This document shows positions 57,623 to 64,000 of a DNA stretch of 64,000 nucleotides, in pieces (position 1 is the first letter of the stretch; every line of letters starts with the position of its first letter). The position numbers were made by a program, and so were the translations under genes. The notes under the pieces are model-generated. The model did not search any database, was not told the origin of the DNA, and saw only the letters and a list, made by a program, of their open reading frames with translations. The DNA comes from Akkermansia sp. RCC_12PD (lineage in GTDB: Bacteria > Verrucomicrobiota > Verrucomicrobiia > Verrucomicrobiales > Akkermansiaceae). The DNA lies in NCBI RefSeq assembly GCF_036417355.1, contig NZ_CP143889.1, forward strand, positions 744,001 through 808,000, read 5' to 3'.

Positions 57623-60600
57623 TCAGGAATGCATGGCCAGAGCATGCCGGTATTCCACCGGGAAGACCTTGATGAATTTGCCGCGTTCCTCCGGCCAGTT
57701 GTTTAACAGGTCGCAGGCCCGGCGGCTTTTCGTAGCCATGTAGTGCTCGTAAATGAGCTGGAGCAGTTCCGCCTCGTCGGCGGAGTGCGGCAGGACCGTT
57801 TCCAGGTCCACGCTGCCCAGGTTGCATTTCTGATCGAAGTCGTTGTCCGCATCATACACGTAGGCCAGGCCACCGGTCATTCCCGCGGCGAAGTTGACGC
57901 CCACCTTGCCGAGCACCGCCACACGGCCTCCGGTCATGTATTCGCAGCCGTGGTCGCCGATGCCTTCCACCACCATCTTGGCTCCGCTGTTGCGGATGGC
58001 GAAACGCTCCCCGGCCTGCCCGTGCAGGAAGATGCTGCCGGACGTGGCCCCATAGCCGATGACGTTGCCGGCAATGACGTTGTCCGACGGAGCGTAGGAG
58101 ATGTTTTCCGGAGGCCTCACGATGATTTTGCCCCCGGAAAGCCCCTTCCCTACGAAGTCGTTCGCCTCCCCGGCGAGTTCAAAGGTAATGCCCGGCGCAA
58201 GAAAGGCCCCGAAACTCTGCCCCGCGCATCCGGTGAAGTGCACCGTGAGCGTATCCTCCGCCAGGCCGCGCGGGCCGAATTTCATCACCAGCTCTCCGGA
58301 TAGCTCCGTGCCCACCGTCCGGTCCACATTGCGGACGTCGCGGAAGAGTTCTGTCTTTTCCCCTTTTTCCAGCAGGCCCTTCAAGTCCGGGAGCAGGCGG
58401 TTCCGATCGTAGTTGTCCAGAGGTTCCTTTTCAAAGGAGGGGTCAAACCTGCGTCCGTCCCCCTCCGCCGCATGCAGAATGGAGGAGAAGTCCAGATGCT
58501 GAGCCTTGTAGAAGTCAATGGCGCGGTTCACGGAGAGCAGGTCCGCCCTGCCGACGGCTTCATCCAGGGAGCGAAGGCCCAGGGAAGCCAGGATTTCCCG
58601 CGTTTCCTGCGCCACGAAACGAAGGTAGTTGATAACGTATTCCGGCTTGCCGCTGAACTTGGCCCTCAGAGCCGGGTCCTGCGTGGCGACGCCCACCGGG
58701 CACGTGTTTTCATGGCACCTGCGGAGCATGGCGCAGCCGATGGCGACCAGAACGGCAGTGCCGAAGCCGAACTCCTCCGCTCCCAGCAGGGCCGCCATGA
58801 CGACGTCCCTCCCGGTGCGCAGCTGGCCGTCCACCTGGAGCCGCACGCGGGAGCGGAGCTTGTTGAGTACAAGCGTCTGCTGTGTTTCCGCCAGTCCCAG
58901 TTCCCACGGCAGTCCGGCGTGCTTGACGCTGGTGAGCGGGGAAGCGCCCGTACCGCCGTCGTGGCCGCTGACCACAACCACGTCCGCGTGGGCCTTCACC
59001 ACTCCGGCGGCCACGGCGCCGATGCCTACCTCGGAGACGAGCTTGACAGAGACGCGGGCGTCTGGGTTGGAGTTCCGCAGGTCGTAGATCAATTGGGCCA
59101 GGTCTTCAATGGAGTAAATGTCATGGTGCGGCGGGGGAGAGATGAGGCTGACATTCGGCATGGAATGGCGCAGCCGGGCGATGTACGGGTCCACCTTGTG
59201 CGCCGGGAGCTGGCCGCCCTCTCCGGGCTTGGCGCCCTGGGCCATCTTGATCTGGAGCTCGGAGGCGTGGCGCAGATAGTTGATGGTCACGCCGAAGCGT
59301 CCGCTCGCCACCTGCTTGATCGCGCTGTAGCGCACCTCGCCCCTGGCGTTGGGTTTGTAGCGGGCTTCATCCTCGCCCCCTTCCCCGGAGTTGCTTTTGG
59401 CTCCGATTTTATTCATCGCAATGGCGATGGTTTCATGGGCCTCCGGACTGAGGGAACCCAGGGACATGGCCCCGGAGACGAAGCGGCGCAGGATGGAATC
59501 CGCGCTTTCCACTTCCTCCAGCGGGACGGCGTCCGCGGGAGCGAATTCAAACAGGCCGCGCAGGGTGCAGAGGTGCTGCGCCTGGTGGTTGCTGTAGTCC
59601 GCAAATTCCCGGTATTTCCGTTCGTCATTGTCGCGAACGGCGGCGCGGAAGGCCTGGAGCGTCTGCGGGTTCCAGAGGTGGTTTTCTCCGCCCTTCCTGT
59701 ACTTGTACTGGCCGCCCGCATCCAGGCAGCCTTCCTTCCCGGCGTTTTGCGCGGCGCGCTGGTTGCATTCCGCAGCTATTTCCTCCAGCCCGATGCCGCC
59801 CACGCGGCTGACGGTGCCGGGGAAGAATTCGTCAATCAGTTCCCGGTTCAGCCCCACAGCCTCGAACAATTGGGAGGAGCGGTAGCTACGCAGGGTGGAA
59901 ATGCCCATCTTGGACATGATTTTAAGCAGCCCCTTGTCAATGGCGTTGATGTAGTTGCCGGAGGCCTTCACCACGTCCAGCGGGCAGTCCTGAGGCGCGG
60001 CCAGGGAGGTGACCGTCGCCAGAGCCAGGTACGGATTGACCGCCGTGGCCCCGAAACCCAGCAACAGGGCGAAGTGCATCGTTTCCCGCGCCTCCCCCGT
60101 TTCCAGGATCAGGCCCACGTCGGAACGCAGTCCGGCGGCCGCCAGGGCGCGGTGCACCACGGAGCAGGCCAGCAGGCTGGGAACGGGAAGATAGCCGCGG
60201 CCTATGTTGCGGTCCGTCAGCACCAGGATGCGCACGCCAGACCTGACCAGCCCCACGGCGGATTCCGCCAGGCTGTCCAGCGTCTCCCGCAGAGCCTTTC
60301 CGTCCCCGCCTTCCGGGAACTGGAGGGGGAGCCTGGCGGAGGGGAAGCCGGCTTCCCGGATGTTGCAGAGGCGGTTGAGCTCCTCGTCCGTAATGACGGG
60401 GCGCGCCATCTTGATGAGCCGGGCGTGCTCCGGCGTTTCCTCCAGAATGTTGGGATGGTTGCCGATGTACGTGGTCAGACTCATGACGAGTTCCTCCCGG
60501 ATGGGGTCGATGGGCGGGTTGGTCACCTGCGCGAACAATTGCTTGAAGTAGTTGAACAGGAGCGGCGCCTTTCCGGAGAGGACGGCCAGCGGCGCGTCGT

Positions 60601-62062
60601 TCCCCATGGAGCCGAGGGGTTCCGTGCCCTTCATCATCATCGGGCGGAGGATGAGTTCCACATCCTCCTGCGTGAAGCCAAACTGGCGCTGATGAACCGC
60701 CAGGTCCGGCATTTCCGCGGAGGCGGAAACAGAGTCGAACAGGGAGCGGACGGAAATCTTGTTTTGTTCCACCCAGCGGCGGTAGGGCATGCGCCGGGCC
60801 ATTTCATTCTTGGTTTCCGCATCGGACACCAGACGGTGATTCACCAGGTCGCAGTAGATCATCTCTCCGGGGCGCAGGCGGCCCTTGCGGGCCACTTTTT
60901 CCGCGGGAATGTCCGCTACGCCCGTTTCCGAGGCCAGGATGAAGATATCGTCCGTGGTCAGCGTGTAGCGGGCGGGGCGCAGGCCGTTGCGGTCCAGCAT
61001 GGCGCCCGCGTTGACGCCGTCGGAGAAGACGACGGCGGTCGGGCCGTCCCACGGCTCCATCAGGGCGGAATGGTATTCAAAGAAGCCGCGCACGTCCGGC
61101 CCCAGATGGTAGTTGACGCCCCAGGCCTGCGGCATGAGCATGAGCATGGCGTGGCGCAGGTCGCGCCCGGCGGCGGCGAGCAGTTCCACCATGTTGTCCA
61201 GGCAGGCGGAATCGCTCTGTCCGGGAGGAATGAGGGGCAGGAGCTTCTGCAAGTCATCCCCCAGCAGGGCGGAGGACAGGTGCGGTTCCCGCACGCTCAG
61301 GTGGTTCAGGTTTCCGCGCAGGGTGTTGATTTCCCCGTTGTGGGCCAGGTACCGGAAGGGATGGGCCAGGCTCCACGTGGGGAAGGTGTTCGTGCTGTAG
61401 CGCTGGTGGACGAGGGCCAGCGGAGATTTGAAACGCTCATGGCGCAGGTCTTCGTAAAATCCGTCAATTTGCGTGCCGAGGAACAATCCCTTATACACGA
61501 TGCTGCGGCTGGAACAACTGCACACGTAGCATCCTTCCACGCGCCGCTCCATTTCCCGGCGCATCACGAAGAGCTTGCGTTCCAGTGCCGCCTGGTCCGC
61601 AAAGCCGCTGCCGTCGATGAAGAGCTGGCGAATCAGGGGGCAGGTGCGCCGGGCGTTCTCGCCGATGCTGTTCCGGTCCACGGGAACCTCTCTCCAGGCA
61701 ATCACCCTGCCGCCGTTTTCCGTGACGGCGGCCTCCAGTTCCTCTTCATGGCCGCAGCCGCCGAACATCATGGCGACTCCGTATTTTCCTCTGGCGGGGA
61801 GTTTGTTGGGAAGGAGCAGGCGGAAGAATTCATCCGGCAGGGCCAGCAGAATGCCCGCTCCGTCCCCGGTATCGGGATCGCTTCCCACGGCACCACGGTG
61901 CATCAGCCTCTTGAGAACGGTGACACCCATTTCAATGATTTTGTGGCTCGGTTCATTCTTCAGGTCCGCCACCAGCCCCACGCCGCAGGCGTCCCTCTCC
62001 TGTTCAAAGTCATACAATCCCTGCGGCGCAGGAATGCCTGTCTCGAATTGATCACTATTCAT
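57623..62062 (-). CDS. gltB: Glutamate synthase, large (alpha) subunit
   Basis: GltB makes two glutamates from glutamine and 2-oxoglutarate. The 1,479-residue protein has the full domain order. A short propeptide precedes Cys26 (ERDACGVG), the N-terminal nucleophile of the glutaminase domain (about 26-420). A central domain follows, then the FMN-binding TIM barrel (about 820-1190; GAKSNSGEGGEDEARY, SGHDGGTGASPLTS and the 3Fe-4S cysteines C-x5-C-x4-C in CAMLRRCHENTCPVG), and the C-terminal beta-helix. No small subunit gltD is adjacent. Its start is 40 bp from a full-match sigma-54 promoter, and it is divergent from glnN across a shared control region. Confidence 0.95.
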   Translation of the reverse strand: MNSDQFETGIPAPQGLYDFEQERDACGVGLVADLKNEPSHKIIEMGVTVLKRLMHRGAVGSDPDTGDGAGILLALPDEFFRLLLPNKLPARGKYGVAMMFGGCGHEEELEAAVTENGGRVIAWREVPVDRNSIGENARRTCPLIRQLFIDGSGFADQAALERKLFVMRREMERRVEGCYVCSCSSRSIVYKGLFLGTQIDGFYEDLRHERFKSPLALVHQRYSTNTFPTWSLAHPFRYLAHNGEINTLRGNLNHLSVREPHLSSALLGDDLQKLLPLIPPGQSDSACLDNMVELLAAAGRDLRHAMLMLMPQAWGVNYHLGPDVRGFFEYHSALMEPWDGPTAVVFSDGVNAGAMLDRNGLRPARYTLTTDDIFILASETGVADIPAEKVARKGRLRPGEMIYCDLVNHRLVSDAETKNEMARRMPYRRWVEQNKISVRSLFDSVSASAEMPDLAVHQRQFGFTQEDVELILRPMMMKGTEPLGSMGNDAPLAVLSGKAPLLFNYFKQLFAQVTNPPIDPIREELVMSLTTYIGNHPNILEETPEHARLIKMARPVITDEELNRLCNIREAGFPSARLPLQFPEGGDGKALRETLDSLAESAVGLVRSGVRILVLTDRNIGRGYLPVPSLLACSVVHRALAAAGLRSDVGLILETGEARETMHFALLLGFGATAVNPYLALATVTSLAAPQDCPLDVVKASGNYINAIDKGLLKIMSKMGISTLRSYRSSQLFEAVGLNRELIDEFFPGTVSRVGGIGLEEIAAECNQRAAQNAGKEGCLDAGGQYKYRKGGENHLWNPQTLQAFRAAVRDNDERKYREFADYSNHQAQHLCTLRGLFEFAPADAVPLEEVESADSILRRFVSGAMSLGSLSPEAHETIAIAMNKIGAKSNSGEGGEDEARYKPNARGEVRYSAIKQVASGRFGVTINYLRHASELQIKMAQGAKPGEGGQLPAHKVDPYIARLRHSMPNVSLISPPPHHDIYSIEDLAQLIYDLRNSNPDARVSVKLVSEVGIGAVAAGVVKAHADVVVVSGHDGGTGASPLTSVKHAGLPWELGLAETQQTLVLNKLRSRVRLQVDGQLRTGRDVVMAALLGAEEFGFGTAVLVAIGCAMLRRCHENTCPVGVATQDPALRAKFSGKPEYVINYLRFVAQETREILASLGLRSLDEAVGRADLLSVNRAIDFYKAQHLDFSSILHAAEGDGRRFDPSFEKEPLDNYDRNRLLPDLKGLLEKGEKTELFRDVRNVDRTVGTELSGELVMKFGPRGLAEDTLTVHFTGCAGQSFGAFLAPGITFELAGEANDFVGKGLSGGKIIVRPPENISYAPSDNVIAGNVIGYGATSGSIFLHGQAGERFAIRNSGAKMVVEGIGDHGCEYMTGGRVAVLGKVGVNFAAGMTGGLAYVYDADNDFDQKCNLGSVDLETVLPHSADEAELLQLIYEHYMATKSRRACDLLNNWPEERGKFIKVFPVEYRHALAMHS

Positions 62063-62101
62063 CAGTTTGCTGTTTTATTTGAGTTAAGCTGATTTCCTTA
62101 T

Positions 62102-62117
62102 AGCAAAAACCGTGCCA
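62102..62117 (-). promoter_or_regulatory. Sigma-54 promoter of gltB
   Basis: On the minus strand: TGGCACG-GTTT-TTGCT, a full match to the -24/-12 consensus TGGCACG-N4-TTGCW. The predicted transcript would start near 62091, about 29 bases before the gltB ATG. Confidence 0.88.
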
Positions 62118-62249
62118 ACATTATGCACTCCTTCCACCCTCCCTGTTTTTCGAACGCCGCTGCCCCGGTTTTATATGATTTGACAGGCCTTCCGGCACGG
62201 CAGAGGCCCCATGGCGGCAAAGGGACTTCCCTCTCCCAAGCAGATATTT

Positions 62250-62263
62250 TTACATTTTCGTAA
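62250..62263. promoter_or_regulatory. Putative activator site 1 (TTAC-ATTTTC-GTAA)
   Basis: Palindromic half-sites TTAC/GTAA with a 6-bp spacer, about 133 bp from the gltB -24 element. Centre-to-centre distance to site 2 is 33 bp, roughly three helical turns. Confidence 0.65.
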
Positions 62264-62282
62264 TTACCCCTTTACCGTGATT

Positions 62283-62296
62283 TTACATTTTTGTAA
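62283..62296. promoter_or_regulatory. Putative activator site 2 (TTAC-ATTTTT-GTAA)
   Basis: Same TTAC-N6-GTAA pattern as site 1 and as the palindrome upstream of the activator gene at 38.85 kb; about 123 bp from the glnN -24 element. Confidence 0.65.
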
Positions 62297-62418
62297 TCAA
62301 TGCTTTCACCTTTTTCATCCCTCTTCTTTCCACGGCTTCCTTTCACAATTTATATAATATATTTATAGTCAAATTTTTAAAACACCACACCACTCTGGCA
62401 CAAGTTGATTCAAAAAGC

Positions 62419-62434
62419 TGGCACGGTTCTTGCT
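62419..62434 (+). promoter_or_regulatory. Sigma-54 promoter of glnN
   Basis: TGGCACG-GTTC-TTGCT, a full match to the sigma-54 consensus. A second TGGCAC at 62396-62401 has no matching -12 element. The predicted start near 62445 gives a leader of only ~14 bases without a Shine-Dalgarno; the AGGAAAAAG at 62435-62443 would lie upstream of the transcript. Confidence 0.9.
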
Positions 62435-62458
62435 AGGAAAAAGATACAACAGTTAACC

Positions 62459-64000
62459 ATGATGAGTGACTCGACAAGAACACAAGCCATCAGCGCCATC
62501 GCCTCCCTTCCCGTGAGCGGGGTGAGCGAGAGCGCTCCTGTCCGCATTGATTATTACGGCGCCGACGTTTTCAGTACGGAGGTGATGAAGAAGTACCTGC
62601 CCAGGGACACGGCAAAAACTCTCCTGTCCACCATCCAGGACGGCCTGCCGCTGAACGCGGACATTGCCGCGGATGTAGCCCACGCCATGAAGCAGTGGGC
62701 GCTGGAACGGGGAGCCACTCACTACACGCACTGGTTCCAGCCCATGACGGGTTCCACGGCGGAGAAGCATGATTCTTTCCTGGACCCCAAGGACATGGAG
62801 CCGATCATGAGCTTTTCCGGCAAGAACCTGATCGTGAGCGAGCCGGACGCTTCCAGTTTCCCCTCCGGCGGCCTGCGCTGCACGTTTGAGGCCCGCGGCT
62901 ACACCGCGTGGGACCCCACCAGCCCCGCCTTCATCAAGAGGCACGGGAACGGAGCCACCCTCTGCATTCCCACCGCCTATTGTTCCTATACGGGAGACGC
63001 TCTGGACAAGAAAACCCCTCTGCTCCGCTCCCGGCAGGCATTGGGCAACGCCGTCAAGAGGCTGATGAAGTGCTTCGGGCTGCCGGACGAACGCGTGACC
63101 ATCACGCTGGGGCCGGAACAGGAGTATTTCCTGATTGACAAGAATTTCTATCTGAACCGCCCGGACCTGGTCCAGACGGGCCGCACCCTTTTCGGCTCGC
63201 CGCCCGCCAAGCACCAGCAGCTGGAAGACCATTATTTCGGCTCCATCAAGCCGCGCATCCTCAATTTCATGAATGATGTGGAAAAGGAACTCTGGCGGCT
63301 GGGCATTCCGGCCAAGACGCGCCACAATGAAGTGGCCCCGGCCCAGTTTGAACTGGCCCCCCTGTTTGAGGACGTGAACCTGGCGATCGACCACAATATG
63401 CTGGTGATGGAAATCCTGCGCCAGCAGGCCAGCAGGCACGGGCTGGTATGCCTGCTCCACGAGAAGCCCTTCGTGGGCGTTAACGGCTCCGGCAAGCACA
63501 ACAACTGGTCCATTTCCTACGGGGAAAAGAACCTGCTGGACCCCGGAAACGACCCGCAGCAGAACGCCATCTTCCTGACTGTGCTGACCGCCATCATTGA
63601 GGCCGTGGACAAACACAGCGACCTGCTCCGCAACTCCGTAGCCAGCGCGGGCAACGACCACCGCCTGGGCGCGAACGAGGCGCCTCCCGCCATTATCTCC
63701 ATTTTCCTGGGCGACCAGCTTAATGAGGTGATTGAGAATATCATCAATGGGGAGGCCGGATGCGGCAGACGGAACGACACGCTCAAGATCGGCGTGGATA
63801 CGCTGCCCGTCCTGCCCAGGGACGCCACGGACCGCAACCGCACCAGCCCGTTCGCCTTCACCGGCAACAAATTCGAGTTCCGCGCCCCCGGCTCGGCCCA
63901 GTCCTGCGCCGGACCGATGATGACGCTGAACACCATCGTGGCGGAAGCCTTCGACTCCCTGGCGGAGGAACTCTCCTCCTTCGCGCCGGAAACCTTCCTG
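62459..64000 (+). CDS. glnN: Type III glutamine synthetase, 3' end outside window
   Basis: GSIII makes glutamine from glutamate, ammonium and ATP. The frame is open from ATG 62459 to the last base (514 codons; the family is about 700-730 residues), so roughly 70% is visible. Signatures include [31 protein letters not shown] near residues 83-101, the ligand-Glu motif [30 protein letters not shown]-like [17 protein letters not shown], and GSGKHNNWS in the catalytic core. The paired ATGs at 62459 and 62462 leave the exact start open. It is divergent from gltB and carries its own sigma-54 promoter, giving a GS/GOGAT module. Confidence 0.95.
   Translation, partial: MMSDSTRTQAISAIASLPVSGVSESAPVRIDYYGADVFSTEVMKKYLPRDTAKTLLSTIQDGLPLNADIAADVAHAMKQWALERGATHYTHWFQPMTGSTAEKHDSFLDPKDMEPIMSFSGKNLIVSEPDASSFPSGGLRCTFEARGYTAWDPTSPAFIKRHGNGATLCIPTAYCSYTGDALDKKTPLLRSRQALGNAVKRLMKCFGLPDERVTITLGPEQEYFLIDKNFYLNRPDLVQTGRTLFGSPPAKHQQLEDHYFGSIKPRILNFMNDVEKELWRLGIPAKTRHNEVAPAQFELAPLFEDVNLAIDHNMLVMEILRQQASRHGLVCLLHEKPFVGVNGSGKHNNWSISYGEKNLLDPGNDPQQNAIFLTVLTAIIEAVDKHSDLLRNSVASAGNDHRLGANEAPPAIISIFLGDQLNEVIENIINGEAGCGRRNDTLKIGVDTLPVLPRDATDRNRTSPFAFTGNKFEFRAPGSAQSCAGPMMTLNTIVAEAFDSLAEELSSFAPETFL

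Larger units (their letters stand above)
62063..62458. promoter_or_regulatory. Divergent gltB/glnN control region
   Basis: 396 bp between two divergent ammonium-assimilation genes. It contains a sigma-54 promoter facing each gene (62102-62117 and 62419-62434) and two TTAC-N6-GTAA palindromes in the middle (62250-62263 and 62283-62296), with AT-rich, bendable DNA around 62345-62385. The layout suggests one pair of enhancer sites serving both promoters. Confidence 0.8.

Noticed and set aside
58472-62092. A 1,206-codon open frame antisense to gltB
   Set aside because: It lies entirely opposite a complete, well-recognised gltB. Long antisense frames are expected in high-GC genes with strong codon bias, and its residue mix is rich in Gly, Arg, Ala and His with no family.

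Overview
This window looks like a chromosomal segment of an Akkermansia-type verrucomicrobium (order Verrucomicrobiales, mucin-degrading gut lineage). Support: high-GC coding sequence; two PEP-CTERM proteins plus a third PEP-CTERM remnant; a giant autotransporter; a secreted GH20 hexosaminidase; and a GreA fused to a long N-terminal extension, as in other PVC bacteria. The assignment is by family and context; no database search was run. No tRNA, rRNA, CRISPR array, transposase or integrase was seen.

Layout. 1-8.6 kb: a cut-off hypothetical gene, an alpha/beta hydrolase with an altered nucleophile elbow, secreted unknowns, HdeD-like, ThiF/MoeB-like, arabinose-5-phosphate isomerase (KdsD type), a secreted prenyltransferase-repeat protein with its partner, DoxX and serine acetyltransferase. 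8.8-14.6 kb: an SGNH-hydrolase autotransporter interrupted by a +1 frameshift in a G8 tract. 14.7-28.1 kb: housekeeping genes (proBA, catalase, transketolase, M42 aminopeptidase, and a purC-purS-like-purL-purQ operon ending in a degenerate Rossmann protein). 28.4-41.5 kb: a secreted unknown, the long GreA, a PEP-CTERM protein, an SDR coupled to an unknown proline-rich protein, a sigma-54 activator overlapping a squalene/phytoene synthase, a ClC channel with CBS domains, and an M15 peptidase. 41.5-53.4 kb: an outer-membrane beta-barrel candidate, GH20, a methyltransferase, a large PEP-CTERM passenger protein, a propeller protein with a small partner, a truncated PEP-CTERM copy, and Dps. 53.4-57.5 kb: a lower-GC stretch with decayed genes and a degraded copy of the gltB 3' end. 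57.6-64 kb: divergent gltB and type III glutamine synthetase (glnN, cut by the window end).

The strongest regulatory signal is in the last part. gltB and glnN each have a full-match sigma-54 promoter (TGGCACG-N4-TTGCT). Between them lie two TTAC-N6-GTAA palindromes placed nearly symmetrically, about 125-135 bp from each promoter. A third copy, inside a 16-bp perfect palindrome, lies upstream of the sigma-54 activator gene at 38.7 kb. This suggests that this activator controls ammonium assimilation (GS/GOGAT) and its own gene. The second structural theme is decay and slippage: frameshifts in short homopolymers (G8, A8, G4A4), truncated gene copies, and a 20-bp inverted repeat in the leader of one surface-protein gene with a looser relative in front of another.
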